64,000 nucleotides of DNA, taken from positions 119,755 to 183,754 of the forward strand of contig NZ_BMTV01000015.1 of NCBI RefSeq assembly GCF_014649855.1, read 5' to 3'. Every line of letters starts with the position of its first letter. The stretch's first letter is position 1. The notes under the pieces are model-generated. The model saw only the letters and a list, made by a program, of their open reading frames with translations. It made no database searches and was not told the DNA's origin. This DNA comes from Streptomyces roseolus (GTDB taxonomy: Bacteria > Actinomycetota > Actinomycetes > Streptomycetales > Streptomycetaceae). The position numbers and the translations under genes are program-made. Positions 1 to 8,240 of this stretch are shown one piece after another.

Positions 1-713
1 GCGTAGGCGAAGTCCCGCTCCCAGATGGCCGAGACGGAGCCGTGCGAGGCCCGCTCGTCGAGGATGTCGGTCATCGGCTCCAGCACCTCGCGGAACTGCG
101 GGTCGTCCCGGAAGGCGGCGACGGAGTCGGTGTAGAAGGCGTCCTGCGTCATGCCCGCCTCGGCCGCCCGCCGCTCGAACTGCGACTCGATCGTGCCGTA
201 GCCGTACACGAACTGGAAGACCGCCGCCATCGCGCCCGGCTGGCCGCTCAGCGGCAGCCCGGTCTCCCGGATCGCCTCCTGGATCTTGGATCCGACCGCG
301 ATCGCGTGCGGCCCGATGTTCAGGTACTGGCCCGCGCACGGCGACATCCACGGGTGGCGGACCAGCATCCGCCGGTAGTGCAGGGCGAGCGTCCGGATCC
401 GCTCCCGCCAGTCGGCCCCGGCGGCCACCGCGTCCAGGTCGATCTCCGCGTACACGGTGTCGATCGCGTACTCGATGATGTCGTCCTTGGTGTCCACGTA
501 CCAGTACAGGGACATCGCGGTGACGCCGAGCTCGGCCGCGAGCCGCCGCATCGACAGCTTGGCGAGCCCGTCCCGGTCGAGCATCCGCACCGAGGCGGCC
601 ACGATCCGGTCCCGGTCGAGCCCGGCGGGACCGCCGCCGCCGCGGGCGGCCCGCTGCTCCAGCCAGACGCTGGAGCCCGTCGGGTTCCTGTCCCGGTCCG
701 CGGCCTTGACCAT
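1..713 (-). CDS. TetR/AcrR-family regulator (3' end cut by window edge)
   Basis: Repressor-type protein with an N-terminal helix-turn-helix at about residues 54-73 (core LAAELGVTAMSLYWYV) and a C-terminal part like the TetR_C ligand-binding domain. About 237 residues are present; the C-terminus lies outside the window. ATG at 713 is chosen because GGACGGAG sits upstream of it; an in-frame ATG at 746 has no ribosome-binding site and would lie 1 nt after the stop of the efflux gene. It follows the DHA2 transporter on the same strand and probably represses it from the inverted-repeat operator near 2300. Family assignment is firm; ligand and target are inferred. Confidence 0.88.
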   Translation of the reverse strand, partial: MVKAADRDRNPTGSSVWLEQRAARGGGGPAGLDRDRIVAASVRMLDRDGLAKLSMRRLAAELGVTAMSLYWYVDTKDDIIEYAIDTVYAEIDLDAVAAGADWRERIRTLALHYRRMLVRHPWMSPCAGQYLNIGPHAIAVGSKIQEAIRETGLPLSGQPGAMAAVFQFVYGYGTIESQFERRAAEAGMTQDAFYTDSVAAFRDDPQFREVLEPMTDILDERASHGSVSAIWERDFAY

Positions 714-747
714 GCTCGTACTCCGTCCGTCGGCAGTCGGCACCATG

Positions 748-2271
748 CTAGGCAGCGACGACGGGCTCGGTCGCCGCGGCCTGCTCCGTCCGCTCCGCCC
801 GCCTCAGCAGGAAGGCGGCGAGCAGACCGCCGACGAGGACGGCGACCGCGCCGACCAGCTGGCTGGTCTGGAGCCCGGAGGCGAAGGCGTCGGAGATCCG
901 CGTCCGCTCGGCCTCGTCGCCGGCCGCCGCGAGGGCCGCCGGGAGCGAGGTGGCGGTGACGGTGACGAGGGCGGCGAAGCGGGCGTTGAGGACGGCGCCG
1001 AGGACGGCGACGCCGAGGCCGTTGCCGAACTCGGCGAGGGTCCCGTTGACGCCCGCGCCCACGCCGGCCTTCTCCGGCGGGATCGCGCTCATGATCGCGT
1101 TGGCCATGGCCGGGTTGGAGACCGCGAGGCCGGTGCCCATGAGGACCAGGCCGAGCAGCATGCCCCAGTAGGTGCCCTCGGTGCCGCCGCCGATCAGGGC
1201 GATCGACGCGAGACCGGCGGCGACCAGCGTCATGCCGACCGTGACGGTGAGCGGGGTGCCGAGCCTCATCACGATCCGCGGGCCGATGCCGCTGAGGTTG
1301 AGGACGACCACGGTCAGCGCGAGCGGCGCCATCCGCAGGCCGGCCTCCAGCGGCTCGTAGCCGAGCACGAACTGGAGGTGCTGGGTGAGCAGGAACATCG
1401 AGCCGCCCATCCCGAACATCACCAGGATCGCGCCGGCGACCGCGCCCACGAACTTCTGGTTGCGGAAGAAGTGCATGTCGAGCATCGGGTACGGGGTCCG
1501 CAGCTCCCACAGCGCGAAGGCGGCGAGCACGACGACGCCGATCGCGGCCGGGACCAGCACCTCGGTGGAGGTCCAGCCGTGCTCGGGGCCGGTGATGATC
1601 GCGTACACGGCGGCGGTCATGCCGATGGTGGAGAGCAGCGCGCCCATCAGGTCGGGGCGCTCGCCCTGGGGGTTCTTCGACTCGGGGACCAGCTTGAGGA
1701 CGGCGACCAGGCCGATCACGGCCACCGGGATGTTGATCAGGAAGATCATCCCCCACCAGTAGTGGTCGAGGATCACTCCGCCGATCAGCGGCCCGGCGGC
1801 GAAGCCGAGCGAGCTGACGGTGGCCCAGAGGGCGATGGCCTTCACGCGCTCGGAGTCGTCGAAGATCTGCATGACGACGGCCAGCGTGGTGGTCATGAGC
1901 AGCGCCCCGCCGACGCCCATGCCCGCGCGGGCGGCGATCAGCTGCCCGGTGGAGTCGGCGAGGCCGGCGGCGAGCGAGCCGAGACCGAAGAGCGCGAGGC
2001 CGACGGCGAGCAGCTTCTTGCGGCCGTAGCGGTCGGCGGCGTTGCCCGCGGTGAGGAGCAGGCCGGACTGGACGAGCGAGTAGGCGTTGATCATCCACTG
2101 GATGTCGCTGGTGGAGGCGTGCAGCTCGGTGGTCAGCGAGGGGATGGCGACGCTGAGGACGGTGTTGTCGAGGAGCACGGTGAGCTGGGCGAGACAGATG
2201 ACGCCGAGGATCAGCCAGCGCTGGGGGTGGCCGCCGGTGGCCTGCGGCGCGGCCGTGGGCGTGGCCGTCAT
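748..2271 (-). CDS. DHA2-family MFS multidrug efflux transporter
   Basis: 507-residue membrane protein of the EmrB/QacA (DHA2, 14-helix) drug:proton antiporter type. It shows the N-terminal helix ending in LTVLLDNTVLSVAIPSL, the cytoplasmic motif A (ADRYGRKKLL) and about fourteen hydrophobic segments; the length is normal for DHA2. The ATG at 2271 has a clear AAGGAG upstream. The gene is followed directly by the TetR regulator, probably in one transcript, and an operator-like inverted repeat sits just ahead of the start. It probably exports a toxic organic compound; the substrate cannot be read from sequence. Confidence 0.93.
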   Translation of the reverse strand: MTATPTAAPQATGGHPQRWLILGVICLAQLTVLLDNTVLSVAIPSLTTELHASTSDIQWMINAYSLVQSGLLLTAGNAADRYGRKKLLAVGLALFGLGSLAAGLADSTGQLIAARAGMGVGGALLMTTTLAVVMQIFDDSERVKAIALWATVSSLGFAAGPLIGGVILDHYWWGMIFLINIPVAVIGLVAVLKLVPESKNPQGERPDLMGALLSTIGMTAAVYAIITGPEHGWTSTEVLVPAAIGVVVLAAFALWELRTPYPMLDMHFFRNQKFVGAVAGAILVMFGMGGSMFLLTQHLQFVLGYEPLEAGLRMAPLALTVVVLNLSGIGPRIVMRLGTPLTVTVGMTLVAAGLASIALIGGGTEGTYWGMLLGLVLMGTGLAVSNPAMANAIMSAIPPEKAGVGAGVNGTLAEFGNGLGVAVLGAVLNARFAALVTVTATSLPAALAAAGDEAERTRISDAFASGLQTSQLVGAVAVLVGGLLAAFLLRRAERTEQAAATEPVVAA

Positions 2272-2283
2272 GGAAACTCCTTA

Positions 2284-2340
2284 TACGGTGTACGAGGTTC
2301 AGGACTCGTACACCGTAGAGGAGCCCTCTTACGCTGTATA
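2284..2340 (-). promoter_or_regulatory. TetR-type operator: 13-bp inverted repeat plus a third half-site
   Basis: TACGGTGTACGAG (2284-2296) and its exact reverse complement (2305-2317) are separated by 8 nt, just upstream of the efflux gene start at 2271. A third, degenerate half-site (2326-2340, CTCTTACGCTGTATA) repeats the second arm with three changes. Position and symmetry fit an operator for the adjacent TetR repressor overlapping the promoter. Direct sequence observation; the binding protein is inferred. Confidence 0.65.
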
Positions 2341-2380
2341 GCGATTTTCTCCGGGCCCGGCCGAAGCCGAGGGGGCCTGG

Positions 2381-4540
2381 CTACTTCTCGCTGGTCAGGT
2401 CGTAGAAGGTCACGCTGCCGACGGTGGTGGAGGTGAAGTTCTCCTGGACCCAGGTGCTGATCTCGGAGCCGGAGCCGGCACCGCCGCCGGGGCCGCCCGT
2501 ACCGCCGCCTCCGCCTCCGCCGATGAAGTAGTGGATCTTTCCTTCGGCGACGTACCGCTTGAACTGGGCGAGGGTCGGGGACGGGTCGCTGCCGTTGAAG
2601 CCGCCGATCGCCATGACCGGCTTCTCGGTGGCGAGCTGGTAGCCGGCCGCGTTCTGGGCGCCGACGGTCGCCGCGGCCCAGGTGTACGCGTCGGCGTCCT
2701 GGAGCAGCTTCGTCTTGGCCTCCGCACCGACGGCGGTGCCGTTGAGGAGCCCGCCCATGCCGCCGCCTCCCATGCCGCCACCGCCTCCGCCGGGGCGCTC
2801 GCCGAGGCCGGGCATCCCGCCGGTGGGGGGCTGCGCCTGACGGCCGTTCGGAGCCTGGGCGTTCGGAGCCTGACCGCTCGGAGCCTGGGCGTTCGGGGGC
2901 CTCATGCCGCCGTCCGTACGCTGCCCGGCTCCGTCCGTGCGCCGGCCCCCGCCGGGGAAGCCACCGCCACCGCCCGGGCCGCCGCCTCCGCCGAAGCCGG
3001 CGCCCGAGGGGCCCGCCGTGACGATGGAGCCCTGGTGGCCGGTGGAGAGCGTCTCCAGGGTGTACGCGAACGGGCCCGCGAGCCCCGCCGCCAGGCCGAG
3101 GCCCGCCGCGGCGAGCCCGAGGCGCCGGCCGGCGCGGCCCGCCGCGAGCAGCCCGAACGCGGCCACCGCACCCACGACGAGGACGGTCCAGCGCAGCCAC
3201 GGAAGGTAGTCGGGCGTCCGGCCGAGCAGCGTCCAGCCCCACCACGCCGTCACGCCCACCGCCGCCGCGAGGGCCGCCGAGGCGGCGAGCGCCGTCCGCT
3301 CCTCCCACAGCACCGCCGCGCCCATGCCGACGAGGGCGGCGAGGTACGGGGCCAGGGCCACGGTGTAGTACTCGTGGAAGATGCCGGCCATGAAGCTGAA
3401 GACGCCGAGCGTCATCAGCAGCGCGCCGCCCCACACCAGGAACGCGGCCCGGGCCGTGTCCGTGCGCGGTGCCCGCCGGGTGACGACGAGTCCGGCGACG
3501 AGCAGCAGCAGCGCGGCGGGGAGCAGCCAGGAGATCTGGCCGCCGATGGAGTCGTTGAACATCCGCAGCAGCCCGGTCTCGCCCCAGCGGCCCCCCTGCC
3601 CGCCGCCGGGCCCGCCCCCGCCGCCGACGCTGCCGACCTCGTCGCCGTTGAGCCGGCCGAGGCCGTTGTAGCCGAAGGTCAGCTCCAGGAAGCTGTTGTT
3701 CTGCGAGCCGCCGACGTACGGGCGCGAGGCCGCCGGCCAGAGCTCGACGAGCGCCACCCACCAGCCGCCGGAGACGACCAGGGCGAGCCCGGCGAGGCCA
3801 AGTTGACCGAGCCGCTTCAGCGGCCGGGAGGGCGCGCACACCGCGTACACGAGTGCGAGCGGCGGCAGGATCAGGAAGGCCTGGAGGGTCTTCGTCAGAA
3901 AGGCGAACCCGAACGCGACCCCGGCCGCGACCAGCCACTTCGTGGAGCCCCCGGCCCGCTCCAGGGCCCGCAGCACCGCGTACGCGGCCACGGTCATGAG
4001 CAGGGCGAGCAGCGCGTCCGGGTTGTTGAAGCGGAACATCAGCGCGGCGACCGGGGTGAGCGCGAGGACCGTGCCCGCGATCAGGCCGGCGCCCGCGCCG
4101 AAGCGGCGGCGGACGGCCGCGTACAGCACGGCGACCGTGCTCACGCCCATCAGGACCTCGGGCAGCAGGATCTGCCAGGAGCCGAGGCCGAAGAGGCGGA
4201 CGGAGAGCGCCATCGGCCAGAGCGCGGCCGGCGGCTTGTCGACGGTGATGGCGTTCGCCGCGTCGAGCGAGCCGAAGAAGAACGCCCTCCAGCTCTCTCC
4301 GCCGGCCTGGACGGCCGCCGAGTAGAAGGAGTTGGCGTAGCCGGAGGCGGACAGGTTCCCCAGGTAGAGCGCGGTGGTGACGGCGAGCAGGCCGAGGAAG
4401 GCCGGGCGCACCCAGGGGGCGTCGTCGGGGCGGCCGCGCCACGGCCGGGCGAGCCGGCCGGGGGCGCGGGGCCCGGCGTGCGCGGCCGGGGACGCGGAGG
4501 AGACGGCGGCGGGGACCGCGGGCGGGGTCGGTGCGGTCAT
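2381..4540 (-). CDS. GT39-family (ArnT/PMT-like, YkcB-like) membrane glycosyltransferase
   Basis: 719-residue integral membrane protein with many hydrophobic helices over residues 45-500, of the GT39 family that uses polyprenyl-phosphate sugars on the outer membrane face. The first external loop holds the acidic stretch near GESWRAFFFGSLDAANAITV typical of these enzymes. Residues about 505-625 are a Gly/Pro/Gln-rich spacer, followed by a soluble C-terminal domain (TEKPVMAIGGFNGSDPSPTL) found in YkcB-like proteins and interrupted by a run of glycines. Its ATG overlaps the GT2 stop by ATGA, so translation is probably coupled. It is last in the regulator-kinase-GT2-GT39 operon. Acceptor unknown. 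Confidence 0.88.
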   Translation of the reverse strand: MTAPTPPAVPAAVSSASPAAHAGPRAPGRLARPWRGRPDDAPWVRPAFLGLLAVTTALYLGNLSASGYANSFYSAAVQAGGESWRAFFFGSLDAANAITVDKPPAALWPMALSVRLFGLGSWQILLPEVLMGVSTVAVLYAAVRRRFGAGAGLIAGTVLALTPVAALMFRFNNPDALLALLMTVAAYAVLRALERAGGSTKWLVAAGVAFGFAFLTKTLQAFLILPPLALVYAVCAPSRPLKRLGQLGLAGLALVVSGGWWVALVELWPAASRPYVGGSQNNSFLELTFGYNGLGRLNGDEVGSVGGGGGPGGGQGGRWGETGLLRMFNDSIGGQISWLLPAALLLLVAGLVVTRRAPRTDTARAAFLVWGGALLMTLGVFSFMAGIFHEYYTVALAPYLAALVGMGAAVLWEERTALAASAALAAAVGVTAWWGWTLLGRTPDYLPWLRWTVLVVGAVAAFGLLAAGRAGRRLGLAAAGLGLAAGLAGPFAYTLETLSTGHQGSIVTAGPSGAGFGGGGGPGGGGGFPGGGRRTDGAGQRTDGGMRPPNAQAPSGQAPNAQAPNGRQAQPPTGGMPGLGERPGGGGGGMGGGGMGGLLNGTAVGAEAKTKLLQDADAYTWAAATVGAQNAAGYQLATEKPVMAIGGFNGSDPSPTLAQFKRYVAEGKIHYFIGGGGGGGTGGPGGGAGSGSEISTWVQENFTSTTVGSVTFYDLTSEK

Positions 4541-5820
4541 CGGGGGTCCCCCGTGGGGTGTCGGCGGTCCGGGAAGACCCAGAGCCGGAAGAGCAGGAAG
4601 CGGAGCACGGTCGCGGCGAGGTTGGCGACGACGAGCACGGCGAGTTCGGTGGAACGCGCCGGCTCACCGGTGGCCGCGCCGAGCGCGGCGAGGGAGCCGC
4701 TGGTCAGGGCGAGGCCGATGGCGAAGACGACGAGCCCCTGCGCCTGGTGGCGGACGGCCCGGTCGCGGCCCCGGACGCCGAAGGTGAGCCGGCGGTTGGC
4801 GGCCGTGTTGGCCACGGCGGAGACGAGGAGGGCGGCGGCGTTCGCGAGCTGGGCGCCGGTGCCGAGCCGGAAGAGGGAGTAGAGAGCCAGGTAGAGGAGG
4901 GTGGAGAGCACGCCGACCACGCAGAAGCCGACGAGCCGGCGGGCGAGCCCGCCGGGCACCCCGGAGAGCTCGCGGTCGCGCGGGTCGTCGCCGAAGGGCC
5001 GGGCGAGCCGGTCCAGCGGCAGCGAGCCGGTCGCCAGCGCCCGTCCGACCCGCCAGACGCCCTTCAGGTCGTCGGTGGCGGTCCGCACGATGTGCACGGT
5101 CGAGTCGGGGTCGTCGACCCAGTCGACGGGCACCTCGTGGATCCGCAGTCCGGCCCGTTCGGCGAGGACGAGCATCTCGGTGTCGAAGAACCAGCCGGTG
5201 TCCTCGACCATCGGGAGCAGCCGCTCGGCGACGTCGCGCCGGATCGCCTTGAAGCCGCACTGGGCGTCGGAGAAGCGGGCGGCGAGCGAGCCGCGCAGGA
5301 TCAGGTTGTACGCGCGGGAGACGAACTCCCGCTTGGGCCCGCGCACCACCCGCGAGGAGCGGGCGAGCCGGGAGCCGATGGCCAGGTCGGAGTGGCCGGA
5401 GATGAGCGGGGCGACCAGCGGGAGGAGCGCGTTGAGGTCGGTGGAGAGGTCCACGTCCATGTAGGCGAGGACGGGGGCGTCGGAGGCCGACCACACGGTC
5501 CGCAGCGCCCGGCCGCGCCCCTTCTGTTCGAGCCGTACGGACCGCACCTCGGGCACCTCGGCGGCGAGGGCGGCGGCGATGGCGGGCGTGGCGTCGGTGG
5601 AGGCGTTGTCGGCGACGGTGACGCGGAAGCCGTACGGGAAGGTGCGCGTGAGGTGCGCGTGGAGCCGGCGGACGCACGGCTCCAGGTCCTTCTCCTCGTT
5701 GTGGACGGGGATCACCACGTCCAGAACGGGCCGGCCCGCTTCGCTCACCGGCAGGTGCTCCCGGGCGGGGAGGGCGCCGGGGGCCTGCGTCGCGGGCCCC
5801 GCGAGGGTGTGGGTTCGCAT
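4537..5820 (-). CDS. GT2 polyprenyl-phosphate glycosyltransferase with GtrA-like membrane domain
   Basis: 427 residues. The N-terminal two-thirds is a GT2 (DPM1/DPG synthase-like) domain beginning VLDVVIPVHNEEKDLEPCV, with the DxD-type YMDVDLSTDLNALLP and the QCGFKAIRRD motif. The C-terminal third has four hydrophobic helices of the GtrA type. The expected role is loading a sugar onto polyprenyl phosphate for the adjacent GT39 enzyme. The ATG at 5820 is chosen because the protein then begins a short distance before the GT2 fold; the open frame continues upstream without homology. It lies 26 nt downstream of the kinase gene and overlaps the next gene by 4 nt. Confidence 0.88.
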   Translation of the reverse strand: MRTHTLAGPATQAPGALPAREHLPVSEAGRPVLDVVIPVHNEEKDLEPCVRRLHAHLTRTFPYGFRVTVADNASTDATPAIAAALAAEVPEVRSVRLEQKGRGRALRTVWSASDAPVLAYMDVDLSTDLNALLPLVAPLISGHSDLAIGSRLARSSRVVRGPKREFVSRAYNLILRGSLAARFSDAQCGFKAIRRDVAERLLPMVEDTGWFFDTEMLVLAERAGLRIHEVPVDWVDDPDSTVHIVRTATDDLKGVWRVGRALATGSLPLDRLARPFGDDPRDRELSGVPGGLARRLVGFCVVGVLSTLLYLALYSLFRLGTGAQLANAAALLVSAVANTAANRRLTFGVRGRDRAVRHQAQGLVVFAIGLALTSGSLAALGAATGEPARSTELAVLVVANLAATVLRFLLFRLWVFPDRRHPTGDPR

Positions 5821-5846
5821 GCCCACGACCCTCGCCGGGCCCGCTG

Positions 5847-7400
5847 TCACGGCTGTGTGATGAGCCTGTGGCCGGCCTGTGAGTCCGTCGGCGGGTCCGT
5901 CCCCGCCGGGAGCCTCACCGCGAAGACGGTGCGTCCGGGTGCGGACGCGACGGTCACCTCGCCGCCGTGGGCGGCGACGACGGCGCGCACGATGGCGAGG
6001 CCGAGCCCGGTGGAGCCGGCCTGCCGGGAGCGGGAGGCGTCGCCGCGGGCGAAGCGCTCGAAGACGGCGGGCAGCAGCTCGGGCGGGATGCCGGGCCCGT
6101 CGTCCTGGACCTCGACGACGGCGCTCGCGCCCTCGCCCCGGACGCGGGCGGTGACGGTGGTGCCGGGCGGGGTGTGGGTGCGGGCGTTGGCGAGCAGGTT
6201 GAGCAGCACCTGCTGGAGCCGGGCGGGGTCGCCGCGGACGGCCGCCGGCCCGCCCTCCCCGGGCAGTTCGAGGCGCCAGCGGTGGTCGGGCCCGGCGGCG
6301 CGGGCGTCCCCGACGGCGTCCACGACCAGCGGGACCAGATCGGTGGCCTCGTACGAGAGGGGGCGTCCGGCGTCGAGCCGGGCGAGCAGCAGCAGGTCCT
6401 CGACCAGACCGGTCATCCGGGTGGCCTCGGACTCGATCCGGCCGAGCGCGTGCCGGGTGTCGGGCCCGCACTCCTCCCTGCCGCGTCGGGTGAGTTCGGC
6501 GTAGCCGCGGATGGAGGCGAGCGGGGTGCGCAGTTCGTGGCTGGCGTCGGCGACGAACTGCCGGACGCGGGTCTCGCTCTGCTGGCGGGCGTCGAGGGCC
6601 GCGTGGACGTGGTCGAGCATCCGGTTGAGGGCGGCGCCGACCTGCCCGACCTCGGTCCGCGGATCGGCCTCGGCGTCCGGCACCCGCTGGTGGAGGGCGA
6701 CCTCGCCGCTGTGCAGCGGCAACCGGGCGACCTGGGCGGCGGTGGCGGCGACCCGGCGCAGCGGCCGCAGCGCGATCCGGACGAGGACCGTCCCCGCGAG
6801 GGAGGCGGCCACGAGGGAGGCGCCGGTGAGGCTGAGCTCGACGAGGACGAGGGTCGAGAGGGCGTTGTCGACCTCGGTGAGCGGGATGCCGGTGAGGAAG
6901 GCGCCGTGGGCGCCCTCGGTGTGGACGACCCGGTACGGGCCGAGCCCACCGGGCAGGTCGGCGGTGTGCGGCCGGCCGTCGCGGGGCACGGCGGCGAGTG
7001 CGCTCTCCTGCGCCGCGTCCAGCTCCCTGACGGGGAAGCGCGGCCCGTCGCCCGTGCCGCTGCCGGCCACCTCGGTCGAGTAACCCGCCTCGGTGACGTC
7101 CCCGTCCTCGACGACGGCGCCGAGCGTGCCGATCGGCGAGCCCGGCGTGCCGAGGAAGGCGAGCGGCTCACGGCCGCGGAGCGGGTCGGGGCCGAGCGGC
7201 GCGCCCGGCGGCCCGGCGGCCCGCTGGGCGAGCCCGGTGAGCTGCTCGTCGGCCCGGTCGTAGAGGTAGGAGCGGTACGCGAGGGTGGTGACCGCGCCGA
7301 TGACGGCCGCGACGACCGCGATCAGCGCCACGGCCGAGACCACGAGCCGCGTCCGCAGCGACCACGGCCGCCGGGACCCGCTCCGGGGGCGGAGGCGCAC
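5847..7400 (-). CDS. Two-component sensor histidine kinase
   Basis: 517 residues with a GTG start at 7400 preceded by GGGGGAG. Transmembrane helix at about residues 17-40, an external sensor region of about 130 residues, a second helix near 175-200, HAMP, then HisKA with the phosphoacceptor His in FVADASHELRTPLASIRGYA. The ATPase domain has the N-box (LLNLLANARTHTP), G1 (DDGPGIP) and G2 (GLGLAIVRAVV). All catalytic boxes are intact. The gene starts 5 nt after the response-regulator stop, so the two form a cognate pair; the glycosyltransferases follow. The stimulus is unknown. Confidence 0.95.
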   Translation of the reverse strand: MRLRPRSGSRRPWSLRTRLVVSAVALIAVVAAVIGAVTTLAYRSYLYDRADEQLTGLAQRAAGPPGAPLGPDPLRGREPLAFLGTPGSPIGTLGAVVEDGDVTEAGYSTEVAGSGTGDGPRFPVRELDAAQESALAAVPRDGRPHTADLPGGLGPYRVVHTEGAHGAFLTGIPLTEVDNALSTLVLVELSLTGASLVAASLAGTVLVRIALRPLRRVAATAAQVARLPLHSGEVALHQRVPDAEADPRTEVGQVGAALNRMLDHVHAALDARQQSETRVRQFVADASHELRTPLASIRGYAELTRRGREECGPDTRHALGRIESEATRMTGLVEDLLLLARLDAGRPLSYEATDLVPLVVDAVGDARAAGPDHRWRLELPGEGGPAAVRGDPARLQQVLLNLLANARTHTPPGTTVTARVRGEGASAVVEVQDDGPGIPPELLPAVFERFARGDASRSRQAGSTGLGLAIVRAVVAAHGGEVTVASAPGRTVFAVRLPAGTDPPTDSQAGHRLITQP

Positions 7401-7405
7401 CGGGC

Positions 7406-8161
7406 CTACTCCCCCGGCTTGATGAGGTAGCCGGCCCCCCGCCGGGTGTGGATCATCGGCGAGCGCCCGGCGTCGATCTTCCGGCGCAGGTAGGAGATGT
7501 AGAGCTCGACGACGTTGGCCTGGCCGCCGAAGTCGTACGACCACACGCGGTCGAGGATCTGCGCCTTGCTCAGCACCCGGCGCGGATTGCGCATGAGGTA
7601 GCGCAGCAGCTCGAACTCGGTGGCGGTGAGGTGGATCGAGTCGCCGCCCCGGGTGACCTCGTGGCTGTCCTCGTCGAGGGTGAGGTCGCCGACCACGAGC
7701 ACCGACTCGCTGCGGGACTGCGCCGCGCCCGAGCGCCGGATCAGCCCGCGCAGCCGGGCGACGACCTCCTCCAGGCTGAACGGCTTGGTGACGTAGTCGT
7801 CGCCGCCGGCCGTGAGCCCGGCGATCCGGTCCTCCACTGCGTCCTTCGCCGTCAGGAAGAGGACCGGCACCTCGGGCAGTTCGCGCCGGATCGAGCCGAG
7901 CAGGCTGAGCCCGTCGGCGTCCGGGAGCATGATGTCCAGGATGACGACGTCGGGCCGGAACTCGCGGACGGCCCGCAGCGCGCCGGCCCCGTCGCCGGCG
8001 CTGCGGACCTGCCAGCCCTCGTAGCGCAGGGCCATCGAGAGCAGTTCGGAGAGGGAGGCCTCGTCGTCCACGACGAGGACGCGGACGGCGGTGCCGTCGG
8101 CACGGAGCAGATCGGCGCGGGTGCCGCGGCGGGCTGAAGTGCTGCGAGTGGTGACGGTCAT
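7406..8161 (-). CDS. OmpR/PhoB-family response regulator
   Basis: 251 residues. After a 26-residue N-terminal tail the receiver domain begins (VRVLVVDDEASLSELL), with the phosphoacceptor Asp in VVILDIMLPDADG and the conserved Lys in DDYVTKPFSLEE. The winged-helix DNA-binding domain occupies about residues 155-250 (HLTATEFELLRYLMRNPRRV). It is the first gene of the operon with its kinase and two glycosyltransferases. Upstream tandem 11-mers suggest autoregulation. Confidence 0.96.
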   Translation of the reverse strand: MTVTTRSTSARRGTRADLLRADGTAVRVLVVDDEASLSELLSMALRYEGWQVRSAGDGAGALRAVREFRPDVVILDIMLPDADGLSLLGSIRRELPEVPVLFLTAKDAVEDRIAGLTAGGDDYVTKPFSLEEVVARLRGLIRRSGAAQSRSESVLVVGDLTLDEDSHEVTRGGDSIHLTATEFELLRYLMRNPRRVLSKAQILDRVWSYDFGGQANVVELYISYLRRKIDAGRSPMIHTRRGAGYLIKPGE

Positions 8162-8199
8162 GGCACCACGCTGGCCGCCGCCGCTGAGATCCCTCTTTC

Positions 8200-8221
8200 G
8201 CTTTCCTGTGAATTCCCTGAG
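8200..8221 (-). promoter_or_regulatory. Possible response-regulator box (tandem 11-mers)
   Basis: Read on the minus strand, CTCAGGGAATT is followed directly by CACAGGAAAGC, two 11-mers sharing 7 of 11 positions, about 39 nt upstream of the response-regulator start. Adjacent 11-bp direct repeats are the usual layout of OmpR/PhoP-type binding sites. Weak evidence; autoregulation is inferred. Confidence 0.3.
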
Positions 8222-8240
8222 AAAGCCGGGGCGGCCCGGC

